From Casuarius casuarius (lineage: Eukaryota; Chordata; Aves; Casuariiformes; Casuariidae): a DNA stretch of 64,000 bases. The notes beneath the pieces were generated by a model. The model saw only the letters and a program-made list of their open reading frames with translations. It was not told the origin of the DNA and searched no databases. Shown here piece after piece: positions 23,061 through 37,229 of the stretch. Position numbers and translations under genes: made by a program. The number at the start of each line of letters is the position of its first letter. The stretch's first letter is position 1. The stretch is from NCBI GenBank assembly GCA_003342895.1, contig PTFA01000541.1:1-64000 (forward strand). Reading direction: 5' to 3'.

Positions 23061-26000
23061 TGTCAGACGTGTCTTAGGCTGGGATGAATCACTCTCTGGA
23101 ACTACTGACTTCTCAGGTGTGATCACTGAGGAAGGTTAAATAAGTTTGTATTTGACGTCTTCTTTTAGTGGGACTTTCACGGACTGCAGCCATATGTTAT
23201 CTTACTATCCCCAAAAGCCTTCCAAGGTGGTATGGGTTACAGCAGCCACAATTTCCCTGTATCCCTTCTCTTATTGCTTCCTTAGAAATAAACTGGCTGT
23301 GCATGATAGCATCTGACAACTCACTGGAAAGGAATCAGACCTTGTTTGCACGTCTACTGACAAAGGTAAAAATCATCAGATGCTTTGAGCAAAGCAAGGG
23401 CTAGACAAGTTTTACAGATAACCCCTAATAATTCTCCCTTTCTCTCTTCTTGGAAGAAAGTTGTGGTTAGAAATCCTGGAGAAAAATGTCTGACCTTAAT
23501 TCCCCTTGTTGTGCAGCAGGAATCAAGTCTTCCAGTTACACCGAAAGTGCTTGATCCTGTTCTGGAGGAAGATGACAAAAACTGAGTACAATTTCCACAA
23601 CCGGGATTAAGGTTTCACCTCTTTGCTGAGGCTACCAACAAGAGGACTATCTGGTGCCAACTGCAGTGTCACCTTTTGTGCCACAAACACTTCTCCCTGG
23701 AGACCACCAACTTCATCTCAGTTAAAGAGTTGGTGGGTGATAATGTCTCCGAGTCTACAGAGTTAGGAGATACTTCCCTTAGCATTAAGTGTATTAGATT
23801 GTTTTCCATCTCCTCTGATTTTAGGCATTTAGCCTAAAGCTGTTTAAGGAAAAGCATTTCTCAAGCTTTAGTTTAATCAGAGCAACTTGAGATTGGCCAT
23901 ATGCTTTTACAGACGTACACCATTTTGTCCTTTAGAGATAATGGCAATGACACTGTCATCTCCATCCTTTAATACGCTTCTCTTACATTTTTAATATGAA
24001 GCTCAATTAAGAAATAAGTATGACTAAAACAGGTATAAGAAAAATACCCCAAGAATCCATCTCTCCCAGATTTAAGTAGGAGAGAACACTAATTTAAGAC
24101 TAGAAATTATTGATGCATTTGACATGGTTTCCTATTAATCAGCATCAGAACGAGAGCAATTTGCAAAATTCATGTGGCATCTATTAAACATTTTCTTCCA
24201 AGTAAGTAAATGAAAGAGATTTACTAATTCCGGTAGACACTTCATGAATTGGTAATGGGTGCGAGATACTAAACATAGAGGGACATATTAAATCTATACA
24301 AAATGCAAAATACTCCTCAGATCTCTGCTAAACCATTTAATCCCTTTTTGCATATTTTAAGGACTATCAGATTTTATAAATATGGATACAATGTAGTAAA
24401 AGGTGACTGTTTGGAAATAAATGTTAAAGTCTGTGTGTGTTAAAGGAAAAGTATCACAGAGAAATATTATTCAATGTGGTTAGACCGTCTGCTCTGGAGT
24501 TAGATTTTGGGACCTTCTTCATTTTTACTGTGACTCTAAATCTAGCTGAAATGGCCAGTTTCACCAAATATTCTATTCATGGGATGGGGGTGCGGGAGAA
24601 TGCCTACACTAGAATGACTTACGACAACCCTGGATTTGAATAGCGCTTTTCTCTCTTTACAAGCTATATTAATTTATGGATATCCAAATGAAATCCAATC
24701 AGATTAGAAAACTATTTCTCAGATGGCAAGCAGCACTGCATAAATGATCTACAAAACAGTTCTCTATGTTTTTGGACCAGCACCATCAATGCTCAAAATT
24801 CCTGGTGGATCAATATGAAAATTTATCATAAAATATTAAGTTGACAATCTTGCTGATGTTTCTACTCTATCACATCCAGTGGAGCACCTGTAGATCACAG
24901 CCTCATCTCCCACAAGTGGTCTGTGAATCATGGTGCTCAGATCATGCTCTGCCCTGTCTGTACCTTTGAAGTAGGCACACACATTCAGCGACTGGTCCTA
25001 CTTTGGTGACCTCCCTTTGCTCCCAGGAACAAGAGCTCATCCACTCTTATTATTTGCCTTTTGCATTTTTGTGGCATCCAAAAGAGCAGCCAGAGACAGA
25101 AACCCGTAACAAGAAACATAGTTGTGGATAGGTCAGCACTGGCTCTGAGTGGTCCTGCAGATGCTACTGTAATACAAACCATAAACTGTGGCACTTTAAC
25201 AAAACTAAGGAGCCAATGGCAGTGAGGAAAAGAGGAGCCTGTAGGTGGGTTTGTCATTGAAGACAGCACTATGGCATGCACAGAGAAAGTCCCTGGCCTT
25301 ACCACTGGACGGCTGTGTTCATGGTATGCTCTTTAGAGAGAGACAGATGAAACCTTTCTTATGAAATCCTAAGCTTGCTTTCTGAGCAGCTTTGAAAAGT
25401 AGCCTTTCAATGTATAACACAGATCAGATCTGGGTTCTGCCCAAGCCTGTAACACAATTCCCCCAGACTTTGATCTGGTTCCAGATTCATTAGAAAACAC
25501 GGTGGAGTTTTCAGCCCTGCTGACTAGACAAAAATTGCCTTCCAATTTAGCTCTATATCCATTTGGGCCAATCGGTGACTTCAACATAGATGCAGATGTA
25601 AACTTAATTTCTTGATAAAATAGTAAGAATTTGTTCCAGCACCAAACAAATGTAATAAAAATAGCTTTTGCTTACATCTGCACTAGAGGAAGATGAGGAG
25701 GTTGCTGCTTCCAGCTGTCTCCCCACCTTTTCCTGCATCCTGAGGAATGGGCAGTTGAACTACTGGTGAGCCTGAACTCCCACAGGCCATAGCACAGTAT
25801 TTTAACATAATTCAAAATCAGCAGGTTTTAACCTGAAATTTCTGCTGGAATGTGAAGCCATTTATGAGTGACCGATATGCAAGGTACAAAGGCAGAGGGG
25901 GACAGATAACTGGAGGGTTATTTCTCATTAGCTGTCCCATGATATGCCTCCCTGCTTGTCAGATAAACCTGTAGGAGTCACATAGTGCCCTGTGGAAAGA

Positions 26001-28280
26001 CCCTGCAGGGCTTCGGGGCAATGCTGGCTCTGGGGAAAAAAAACAAACAAAAATAAGTTTCCCCTTTGCTTATATTCTCCCAACCTTATTCAGTTTTATC
26101 TGGCAAGAGCTGGTGGGAATGTAAATTCACTTTTACTGCATGGTTCTCTTTCTTATTTGTTTAATTCAGCTATGCAGTACTGTGGTGCCAAAACATCATC
26201 CCAACTTATGCATTATTTACTAGTTAATATCTCAAAACAGATGTCCCTAAATAAAATCATATCTTTCCCCTTGCTTGTCTGCCTGAGGGCCAAATCCAAT
26301 GAACAGAATATCTCCTTGATAATGTGCAGTAGACTAAAATCATGACATTGGGAACACTCAGCTCCTGTCAGAGTTAGACCCTGAAAGATTGAGAACTCTG
26401 TGCCAACGTATGTCTCCAAGCCACTGTCAGTATTTCCCAGTTTAGGACTCTCTAACATCCCTAGCTTTTAAACTGTCATTTTAGCCCTGCACTCCTACTG
26501 ATTTCAAGGATTATTAGCTGAAGAGCTGTGAGGTAGAAAGACCATGCATCAGCCAGTCTTAAGGGACAGTCTGTCTGTGTCAGAAAAAAATGTTCCCTGG
26601 AAGGAAGCAAATGTCCATCAGAACAGGCACTGCTCTGTAATTAGCCAAGTGCAGCGCACGCATTAAGCAAGACTTGTCTAATCTCTGAGCTTTAAGAACT
26701 GATGCTGAATACTCAAGAAGATGTCGAGGTGAGGTATTTATATTCCTTTTCTTTCATGGATAATTATTTTAAGTTACATTATCTTTCCATTGGGTACGGG
26801 TGAGATCTGTGGTCTAGCGAAGATTTCATACAAAGAAATTTCATCAAGTCGAAACATCCCTGGGACTCCTGCTCCCAGTCCTCTCCCCACCACATACACA
26901 ATTGGAAAATACACCTGATTGATGGACAGCAGAGAAACAAGTCCGCAGCTAGCAATGGTGAATTCTGTGGAGGGTTTTGATGGCCAGGACCAAAGACACG
27001 AATGCGATTGGCAAAATTCTGGGGATCAAAACACATGAGAGGTGTGCCTTCAGCTTGTTGGCTGGGATGAATGACAGATCAATGAATTTTGGAAAGTGGA
27101 CCTTCTCCATGGGCGAGGCTTCACTCTCAGCTTTAACAAACTATAATAGTCACATATGTAAGTCATGACTGTGTAGCTGCCAATGACTACCTTACAGTTC
27201 AGAAGGGATGGGCTCAGCTTTCTGTCCAGATAATAATTAAAATGGAAAATGTTAGGATCTAACAGGATTCTAAAGGGAACCCAAAACTGCTCATGGTCTT
27301 CATTGGTAACTCAATTGTAGGTGTATTTGCTCAAATCTGAAAGTCGGTCTGGAGGACAGGAAGCCCATGGCCATTACTTCTGATATTTTCTCCTTTCCTC
27401 TTTTTTTGGCAGCACTCCTCTTTTTTTAGAACCCAGAACTATGTTCTCTTATAGTCTTCACAGAGACAGTAGGTTGGTTTCGGATAGTCTGAAATAAGTG
27501 CACTAGGAGAAGGCAGAGTTTCTTCAACACAGGCTCAACCCTTAAAAATCTCTGATCTTATCTTAAGGAAGTTTGAGGGAAAGAAGCAGAGGTATTTTAA
27601 CTTAAAGTAAAATAATATTGGCTAATTTCATCTATGCAAGGCTTTGTCAATGTACATAGCAAAGAGATCTTCCTACTCGAGATGGTTACAAACTACAAAA
27701 CAGAAGATTGAGTGGGACATTACAATTAGTCCCTGTCTCTGTTTCAAAAAAAGAGGCCCAAGAGGGCAGACCATGGCAGCTCCTCATGAGAAAGCCTGGG
27801 AGAAAGAGGATGTACTGAGTGCCTATAGGGAGCAGAGAAAAGACTAATGTATGATTTGGGTGGCAGTAGGAGGGCTGGGCTTACAGTCTGGGTGTTAGAA
27901 GGAGGAAAAGACAAGCATCTACTGAATAGAAGTAGGGAATGACAATAAGATGAAGGCAGTGAAGACAGCCTAGAAAAATATACACTTTGGGATCCGCTGC
28001 TTTGGATACAGAAGAAAGCCTGAAGAGAAGCCTCACATGCCAATAATCACAAAGTAGATAGGAAGCACGGTTAGGAATTATAACCTGCTGAGATTATGGC
28101 CAGAATCTTAACCACAAAGCCATTCTACTCACAGCTGCACTCTGCATCTCACCATTTGCAAGATTTCCTTGCCCCTACAACACTTGGCAAAGCACACATT
28201 CTGAATTTCAGGGAAATTTACAGCAGAAGTAAAGCCCAGACATTTCAGAGCTTAACAGCTAGCTGGAAAGGGTGGAGGGG
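23061..28280. other. Gene-free DNA
   Basis: Several frames of 60 to 117 codons on both strands (for example 23168-23585, 24985-25305, 25992-26345) were read and none resembles a known protein. Splice-like signals are present at chance level only. There is no clear interspersed repeat. Confidence 0.5.
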
Positions 28281-28320
28281 AAAAAAAACAGGAGAGAGAG
28301 AGAGAGGAAAAAAAAAAAAA
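28281..28320. repeat. A8 / (GA)n / A13 purine tract
   Basis: Eight A, a short link, about seven GA units, then thirteen A, all purine except one C on the plus strand. Confidence 0.9.
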
Positions 28321-30284
28321 GAAAACTAACTGTCATGGCACCTCATCACTAATAGCAAATTATCCAATTATAAAGGAGTTAAGACCAAAGGTAGCTAACT
28401 GCAGATTTCTCATTCCCCCCAACCTCCAATTCACATGCACCCCTAGCAATTACCAAGCAGTTATCTATAACATTCTCAAAATTAAGCAAATTACAAATGG
28501 GCCCAGTACTGACAGGACATGCCAAGCTTGGCTCTCCAGTGAACCACGCGATGCTCTGCAGCATTTGGCTTCTCTCAGCAGGTACATTAGTTAGGGTGCA
28601 TGAGCCTAATCAGTGGGAGTGAATGCGCACCAGTAAGCATGGCTGGAAGAGTGGAGACATTTGACTTTCATGAGAGATCCTGACTGCTCTGCCTTAGCTT
28701 CTCTCCACTCTGTCAGCACCCATGCAAAATGTTTATACAGGCTTTACTCCTATGCAGTAACGTAGCCCCCCTAGCCTTCTATCTTTGTCTCTACCAGGCA
28801 TATCCAGAGTGGGAAAGGAAACCTAGAAGGGACTTGAAATAGAGTAAAGCAATTACCAAGCACTCTCTGAAAGAACTGCTGAAGCTTTAGAGGTGTTTTC
28901 CTTGTTGTCGCATCCTGGTCAGCTCCTGGTAGTTGAACCAACCACAAGAAGAAGGGTGAGGGAGAAATGGTGACAAATATTGCAATAAAAAACACCCTGA
29001 CTGAGACAAGATTTAGATGTCTGCATTTCAAGGGCTGGATTCCACTATCCAAGCTCCACTGAGTCCATTCAGCCTCGTCCATCCCTAAAAAACACTGCTG
29101 GTTGGTTCCTGAGCCAGCTATTAAGGGTGCCTCCAAGAAACCTGACTATCCAATGCTTCTGGTCTCTTCTGAGAGTGGTACTGTCCTTACCTGGCATTGC
29201 TGGTGAATTCCCATCGTTCTCCTCTTGCCTTCCTTCTTCTCAGAAGCTCTGACCCCTCCACAGAAGGAGGAACTGGATCAGTCTCTGCCTCAGGTCCTGT
29301 GCACAGACGATGTCATTTCTGACATGGTGTACCTCTGCCCATATCACTTGGCCTTAGGTAACTGTTCTTTCAGCTTCACCAACTAGAGAAATCTTCAGTT
29401 GGGATGGCATTTCGTCTGCAGTGACATGTTTTGGGATGTAGAGGGAGAGGATGGAAAGGAACTTTTCTCATCTTTCTCACCTTTCAAGCAAGTCTAAGAC
29501 TTACATTTACCTTTTAGCTACCTGGAGTCTGTCTTTGCCAAAGAGAAAGACAAAAGAGCTGAGTGAGTTGAAAATGTCACTGTTTTTGTCTGACACACAT
29601 CTTCTGTCCCCAAGTACACCAGTTAAAAACAGGATTATCCCCAGCCCGCTGCTAGCAAGACATCTGTCTTTCTCAGGAAGGTTATTGCTTCTTCAGATCT
29701 GCTAGTCAAGTTGTTTGTGTGAACACTGCGTATCCATCTCATTCAAAATGATTTAGGATTAGTCTACAGCAAGGACTGGCTTCTGCAACTGGTAGATGTA
29801 GAGAGGAAAGAGAACCCATATTTACATCCCTATATAATATGGAAAAGATCTAATAAAATACTGAGAAGATCAGTATTTTACAGAGAATAAAATACAGAGA
29901 AGATCTCAGAGAGATCAAGCATATGCTGAATGTTTAACTACATCATTCTGTATCAACAGCTGTACTTTGTCATTTTTTCATCAGCTAAAAATCAACCAGG
30001 TATTAACATGGAATGCTGCAATCTCTGTAGCTCCCTAGATCTTTGCTTCCCAGGAGAGCAGTGAAAATTTTGGAGAAAAAAAGGCCTCTGGGGATACACA
30101 CTAGATAAGTCTATAGGTCACTCTAAACACTGAGAAATCCTTTCTAACTGAAGATTGTCATTATCTGAAGAAGTGTACATATTGCACTCAGATCTTGCAC
30201 CTGAACTGATGTCACAGCTGGGAGGAAGAATTTCATATGAGAAACCCCAATCACTGCAAGGTGGAGTCCCTGTCATCCATCTAT
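28321..30284. other. Gene-free DNA
   Basis: The 121-codon minus-strand frame at 28771-29136 begins with TTG, not ATG, and matches nothing known. No repeat family is recognised. Confidence 0.5.
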
Positions 30285-30400
30285 TTTTTTTCCATCTTAA
30301 AGTTAGGTGTTTAGTGTTAGATTGTCATCCAGAATCCTTCTACGGTCAATGGAAATGAATAGGCACCTACAGAGAGTGAGTCATCCTCTCTATATTGGGA
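30285..30400. repeat. Second candidate copy of the TTAGGTGT ancient repeat
   Basis: gttaggtgtttag (30302-30314) is followed about 30 bp later by ggtcaatgg (30344-30352), and then by taggcacctac (30360-30370), the complementary orientation of the same core. The arrangement matches the style of the block at 22930-23060. Relationship is inferred from short shared phrases. Confidence 0.3.
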
Positions 30401-33307
30401 AGGGGATGAATCATCCACCAGAAGCGCATCTCTTTCTCCATCTTTGGTTTCAGATGCAAAGAGAAGTGTGAGTAACTGAAAGATGGATTCAGGTTTTTCC
30501 AACTGCATAAGTTTTAATAAAAATATTACGTCTCTTTACAAATTCTCGCTTGCTTATGTCTTCCGGCCATCATGAGAGCAACAATAATATTCTCTCCCTG
30601 CCGACTGCAGGGAGAGCTCAGCTTAGACTAGAGACTTATGTTCCTGCTAGGTAAAGTTAGGTGACATGAATCCCATCCAAACAGTTTACAAACTTTTGCC
30701 TACAAGTTACACACTCTTTTCCAAAGGCTATGAAGGATACTTTGAACTCTTTAAAGCATTTTTCAGATACAAATGTTTATCTGATTAGGAAACTATGTGG
30801 TCCTCTTTGAAAGCTGTTTAGAGAACATTAACACTTCCTTATCAAGCTTTGCATACAATTGCCTTGAGAGCCAATCTGATTAAATAAATTTTTTTGAAAT
30901 GCTTTTGCTTTGTTTTTATTTTTTTTCTTCCCCACAGAATGGAAATTGTTTTCTTGCCAGACCCAAATAAATACTGTAAGAAATTCAGCTTTATTGCAAC
31001 ATTCTGTAGGGAAAGAAATTGTCAAAGAACCAGTATTATGTCCAAACATGTCCTTTAATTTGTTAGCAAGCCTCTCAAACAAACTTAGGAGGAAACAGAA
31101 TGGATATGTTTCAAGTTGAATAAAATATGAAAGCTATCCTCAGTGTGTCTGGTATAAGCAGTCTATTTAGACAAATATTATAAAGAAAAAATAATGTTTT
31201 CCATTCTGAAAATAGAAGAATTCTATTCTAGAAGTCTGTTCTACACTGGAGCTCAAATCAGATGATTGTTGTTGTCTCTCCTGGCCATAAAATACATGAA
31301 TCATGAAAATGATCTCATGAGATTTCTAGCCCAAGAATCTAAATCCTTAAAGACATTAGATAATTTTTAGTACTAATAGGCCTCAACACCTAAATAAGGC
31401 TTTGGTACAGAAGAATAAGACCTCAAGTCCTTTAATCTGCATATTTAAGAATGTTAGGAATATTCAAGGTGTTTTGGAGAAACCTCTAATTTAGGGAATC
31501 AAACTGAAATCAATCAAAATTCAGAATCTTATCAGATTGCAGATTGATTTTTTTAGCTGTTTTTGTAATTATTTAAGACTGCCCTATATAAGCTTTGTAC
31601 ACATGACATTTAATGAAATACTAGCTGATGACCCTAACAAAGGCTGACATATATCTTCTTTTTCTTGACTAGGGCCACATTTTCTGCGCAGAGTCCTGTC
31701 CACGTGGATTGAAGTTTTTATCCATTTGCCTGTGGTTACCAGTCGACCAGAAATCTTAGGTCAGCCGCTACTGTGAATGGCCACAAATGCCAATTACATT
31801 ACATGAACCCAGAAATCCCAATCACTAAATCTAGTGAAAAAGGTTTCAGATTTGTCAAGCATGTCCGCAGGAACTGCACAACACAAGTACAAAAGAATTC
31901 ATTATAAAGTTATGAACCTGTGTCTTTGCTTAGTTTTCTAGCATTAGGGAAAAATGAAGACAACTCTGAACAAGTAGGATGGCTAAGTTCTCTCAGATGT
32001 GTTAGTGAAACTTGACTCAAGGTTCACCTGGTATAAAGTGACACGTTTCCACCGGCCCCGGGTGTCATGTCAACATGTACCAGACGAAATTCTGACGTAA
32101 CAAATAGAGATATTAAGGTATGCCCTGTTCCTTGATGATAAAACCCAGGATGCCAAGCAAGTGAAAATCTGTAGAACAGCCATTTGAAAGCGCTTTAGCA
32201 CTTTGGAAACCAAGAGACCGCATTAAAAAGTTTAAGTGGACTAATTACTTGAATTACATTACATTACAAACCTAAGTTGGGTTTTTACAGCCCTGTATTT
32301 CAGTCCTGGCTGTTTCTTGCTAATGAAGTTAGCTATAAAATAAACAGGATGATGCTCTGTTTTTTACTGACCTGCCAAACATAAAGACTTTTTACTACTC
32401 AGAGAGCTGGGGCAGAAAGCAGGGGATGAGTGCTGAGCTAAAAAGCTTCGTGAAAATTTGGGTTCTCCAAGCTGTAGGGAGAAACAATATTCGTCCATAT
32501 CACTGAAATTTGGCTCAACTCACAGTCAAACATATCAGTCCACCAATCCAGGGAATATGCAAGTCATGCTTTGGCATTTTTCCCCATGCCAGATGGCTGC
32601 ATACGTGACAACAGTAAAAGCAGGATCGATGCGATCTCTTAACAGCTAGCATAAGGAAGGTTTTGAACAGCTAAGTGGTGGGACATTGGAGTTCACTATA
32701 TCTGATAGTGGAAGACTGATCAAAAAGGATCTCTTTCTTTCACTCCAATACTGATATTCTGATATTATGGCTCTCATGCAGCACAATTCATGGTTGTGAC
32801 TCTCCTATTTATCTGGATGGTCACAGGGTCATGTAATATAGCCATGGTACCAAAATCTATGGCCCAAAGCATAACTCCGTTTTTATCCATCAACATCTTT
32901 CTAAATTCCAGGGGAGAAAAATCCCCCTGTGAATAATAAAAAGTAAAACAGGACTTAAGGAAGCCTGGGATCTTCTCTTTTGGGGGCAGGGAGTGAATCT
33001 CATTCCTTAGGTTTTGAGGACTCTTAAAAATACAACTGCAGTAATAAGACCTTTCCTTTAAGCTATGAGATTTAAGCAGTGTGAAAAATCATGCACTCCA
33101 TAGTGGGTGAGGAACTCCTTACAGTAGGCTGATTACCATCATTTGATATAGGCAAATTGGTAGCTGACAGTGTTGAGGCACACAACGCAAGAGGAACAGA
33201 AGCTTCTTGCTCCGGTCTTCCAGCAGCAAAGGTAAGCATGCTAATTGCAGTGTAGCATTTTTGTTTTCCTCTTCTAAACAGGCTTCAATTTTATGAGCAG
33301 TGTGACT

Positions 33308-33324
33308 AAAAAAAAAAAAAAAAA
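33308..33324. repeat. A17 homopolymer
   Basis: An uninterrupted run of 17 A with no recognisable retrocopy next to it. Confidence 0.95.
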
Positions 33325-35840
33325 TCACCTAGTGGAAGTGGTTTGAACAGTGGGGAATCCATTGACATCGGTATGCGCAAGCTGTGGCTCAGCCAGATTG
33401 TTTTACTATCGCAGCATTCATTAGCAGACTTAGAGCACTGCTAAGTTCGCATGGACTTTGCATCATTTATGACACGCTGTACGTGGTAACAAGAGCGTTT
33501 CTCTCTCCAGGAAAATGCAGGCTTTTCCTCTTGGGCCCAGTGTAACTGAGAGCAGTTTGCAGGCTGCAGCTTTTGGATGATGCCTCTAACAACCTTGGAG
33601 AAAATACCGTAAAACCTCCCCTTGGCTTCTGATGAGCTACAGTCAGTAAAAGTGCTGATGTTCTGCAAAAAAAAAGAAAAAAAAAATTCCACGTAGTAAA
33701 AGTTGGCCTTCAGGAAATCCCTAAGAGAAATTGAAAGATAATTTTCTTATTGTGGCTTATCCAATTCTAATAGTTATATTTATTTATTTATTCTTTTTAA
33801 AAAGAACTCAGGCACCTTATCAAAACCTTAAGCTAAGGTAACTGAAATACTCCCCTGAATGCTTGATAGTTACAGCTGATTTAACTATAGAACAGGTATG
33901 GCAATTAACAGCTGGAAATAAAAACCTATTCCATGACCTCCATTGCAATATCTGATTGTCCATGATGCATTTTATGCCATACTGCCAAGCTCACGACTGT
34001 TCCTTAGTGGTTTAGCATAGGTCCAAAGCTGATCTGTCTGATTTAAATACAAATAAAGCTAGTGTTGCAGCAAAAATTTCAGATAATATTCTGATGAGGA
34101 AAGGAAATGCAACTGATTCTCTCATACAAAAGCAGAACTGAGGTAAACAGAAGCCAGGCACCTGCTAGAAGTCACTCTAAGTGCTTTGAATTCAACAGGA
34201 AAAGCTGCCAGTACGGTGACCCAAGCACATTAGCACTCAAGAGAAGGAAGCTGCTGATACCAAACTCTGCATTTTCACTGTGCTTACAGATTTCCAAGGT
34301 ACTGAGGTGTTTCTTCCTTACATAGAATTGTTCCTGTGCTCTATACAGAGAGGTTTGTTTTCAATGGCCCAGCACTAAATTATGTGTAGCACTGGGGTTT
34401 AGAACATTTATTTTTGTTCTCTTACTGGTGTTAACATCAACCCATCCTACTATTTAATGACCCCAATTATCACACCAATGCCATAAGAAGAGAATGTCAC
34501 AAGAGAAATAGCAGCTGAAGGAGCTTGCCCTGGAGAAAGAAATGAACTTAGAAAGCAGTGATAATTGTTTCTCTTCCAGTAAGTTTCAGGAATCAAGACC
34601 ATAACATTCCGCTCTGGAATTTATAGGCAGCTCAGATGAAAGATCTAAAGTGTTTATTAAAAATAAAGAAAGAAACTGAAATTTTATTTCACAGTCACTC
34701 TGAATAGATGATTTATGTTTGGGAAGGCATCCAAGACTTTATGCATCTTGCAATCTTTGTGAAAAGAAATTTGCTCAAGAGAGGCTGCTTGTAGGATGAG
34801 GAGCAAAGCCATGGAAAGGCTGTTGTAGTAAATTATAGGAATAGTGTACAGAACTCTTTGGAGAAATGAATACGTGGATGGCTGTAAAAATGCATACAAA
34901 AGCTATTTTTCTTCCTTAGACTGCAATGCATAGCGCACATTAAGCGAGTGATATTTTGGTGTTCTTTATCTGCAGGCAGCTATTTTAGTTCAAATGCAGA
35001 CAAGTAAAAGTAACTAAAAAAAACTTTCCCCCCCAAAAAGAATGTTGTAGGATGTGTGTTCATATGTATGAAACAATGCAATAGATATTATTTGGATCAA
35101 TAAAGTTGAGAAATAGGTGTCTGGAGGATGTTAGACCTTCCTATGTGCTGACAAGAGACACTACCTTATGTCTTTATTTAGATTATAATATAGTCTGTCA
35201 TCGTCCTTCCCTGTTTCTCTGAACAGGGAGCAACATGCTTAAATGCCTCTTTGTTTAATGACCATGTTGGAGTTTGATGAAAAGGAAGTGTCTGTGGAAA
35301 AGTGTTTGACATTTATATGTCTGGGACACCCCTAAAGACCTAAATATTGTAGAAGAGAAAAGCAAAAAATAGCAAGGAAAGTCATCTTCATGGGTTAAAT
35401 GCTGCTGTGTCTCCTACAGTGAATTCACCATCCACCAGCATTCATTTACGGGGCTGGGATGTGAGGGGGCTATGGGCACTTGGAGGCATCTCTTCTTCCT
35501 TCCTCTAAGCACAAAGCTCCCAGACTATGTGTTTTGCCTTTGGGGCCAGACAAACCTCTCCAGCCATATCAGGGCTGTGTCTTGCCCAGGCTTCAGCTGA
35601 GGGAACGTGGTGTTCTTCTCCTACCTCCAGAATTCCTGAGATCTTGAAAACAATGATATCCAAGAATAATTTCCTAGTATTAACTTATTGGCAAGGATGG
35701 CTCCCATGAAGCCATCCCTGAAAGCGCTATGTTCATGAGTAGACCATTCGGGCAAGATACACCCTGTTTAAAGAGAGAGTTGATCTAAACAAACCGAGGC
35801 TAAGAAACTTGAGTTCAGTTTCTGATTTTTGCTGTCTTCC

Positions 35841-35853
35841 TTTTTTTTTTTTT
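35841..35853. repeat. T13 homopolymer
   Basis: Thirteen T followed by ccccagg. It resembles a polypyrimidine tract plus AG, but downstream frames close quickly. Confidence 0.9.
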
Positions 35854-36139
35854 CCCCAGGAAAACAGCTGCCACTTTACATCAGCTAAGCAGCCTAACTG
35901 CTCTGGAGATTGTGTCTGAATAGACACTTCAGAGGAATGTGAAAAAGAAATAACCACGTCACATTGAAAACGGTTGCCCTGCAGGAGAAAAGAAATAGAG
36001 ACAGAAGCTGGATGAAAGCTTTAAAGTTTCAGGGTTGCTGAGGTTTTTTCAATATTTACTATTTAAGCACTGGTTTTCCTTTTCAGCCATTGCGGTGTTA
36101 CTCCATTATTAGATGGGTTAAAGAGGCTCTGAAAAATTC

Positions 36140-36610
36140 ATGACAGACTCTGTAATGACTAAAATAAGACTCTCAGAAAGTGTTTTTAGCAGGAAGGGAT
36201 CTAATTAGCTCATTGGTTAATGAACTAAATCGAAGGAGATTGGCTGTGGAACCAATCTCATTCATTGCATTCACTAACTCCTAATATGGGGTGCGATGTT
36301 TCTCTTCATGGCCTGGTTATTGTCCCTGCGTAAAGCAAGAGGAAAATGTAATTAGTGCCTGGCCTAATTGGTGACACATTTTGTGTCATCCTGAAACTGC
36401 CCTGGCAGATACAGTGTGATGCAGTGTAATGATGCAGTATTGCAAAAGTGGCATGACATAGCCCTCTTTATGGTGTAAGGGGGGAAAAGTGGAAGCGCCC
36501 AAATTTCCCATGAACTCCAATTACAAAAGGTTGCTGGAAGCACCATCCTGTAATTACCTTCTGAAACTGTTTTTCCATATCTGTGCTAAATCGATTTCTC
36601 AGTACGGATG
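36140..36610. promoter_or_regulatory. Candidate enhancer: homeodomain-site cluster and palindrome
   Basis: A repeat-free, motif-dense block. It holds the perfect palindrome ctaattag (36201-36208) and the dyad tcatt-ggtt-aatga (36210-36223), which includes a reversed CCAAT (attgg). Further on are taattag (36349-36355), ctaattgg (36364-36371), the palindrome TGACACA-ttt-TGTGTCA (36372-36388) and gtaattac (36552-36559). TAAT-core palindromes are typical homeodomain dimer sites. The density over about 400 bp and the lack of repeat sequence suggest a distal regulatory element. Target gene, activity and conservation are unknown. Confidence 0.35.
36372..36388. promoter_or_regulatory. Perfect inverted repeat TGACACA-ttt-TGTGTCA
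   Basis: Seven-base arms separated by three bases. The centre reads ACAnnnTGT, the core spacing of steroid-type nuclear receptor palindromes, but the outer bases do not fit that consensus (GACACA instead of AGAACA). TGACA is also a TALE homeodomain half-site. The factor cannot be assigned. Confidence 0.35.
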
Positions 36611-37229
36611 CTTTACATGGACTGCTGGTCTACATTTCTAATAATTAAGAATCTGAACAATCTGCAGGCTACATGTTATTCTCATCTGAACAGGCTAAAA
36701 GATACAATAACTCAACTCAGTCCAAATAAGGACAAAATTCAGCTTCATCTGCTTAAACAGTCCATATTAAACCAGTGATCTGCCGTCCCAGGAACGTTAA
36801 CAAGCCACCCACCTTCCAAGCACAAGTTATACAATCAGTACCATAAATCTTTCATACGTAAGCTAGTGGAAAAGCTGTGTAAGCTGATACACTAATTTTA
36901 TCTTCCAGCTGGACCATTGCACACACTTCAGAAAGCTGTGGTGGGGTGGCTGGGCTGCTCTGGTACAGACCTGGAGGTGTGAGCTCAAACACTTCACATC
37001 TCCAGTGGATGGCTGGGGAAGTCCAAGGTGGATGGGCATGGTAGCAACCACATCACTGCCTCGTGGGCTGATGGGGACCAGCATGCAAAGGCTAAGCTCA
37101 GGAAGGACCTTTGACCATTTTTTTTAGTACAAGATGCTTCCCAAACACTTGGAGTAAAATCCCATCAAAGATGAAATAGTGTTTGCTCTTTGGGAGTGTC
37201 TCTCTCTGTCATAAGGTCAGAGTTCGGGC

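Larger units (their letters stand above)
30401..36139. other. Gene-free AT-rich DNA
   Basis: No coding or RNA gene is recognisable. Minor simple sequence includes an A17 run (33308-33324), a (TTTA)n patch (33779-33793) and a T13 run followed by ccccag (35841-35858). The last looks like a splice acceptor but leads into no open coding exon. Confidence 0.55.

Noticed and set aside
35841..35960. Polypyrimidine tract plus ccccag resembling a splice acceptor
   Set aside because: The downstream sequence has no long open frame with coding character and no donor site in a sensible context.
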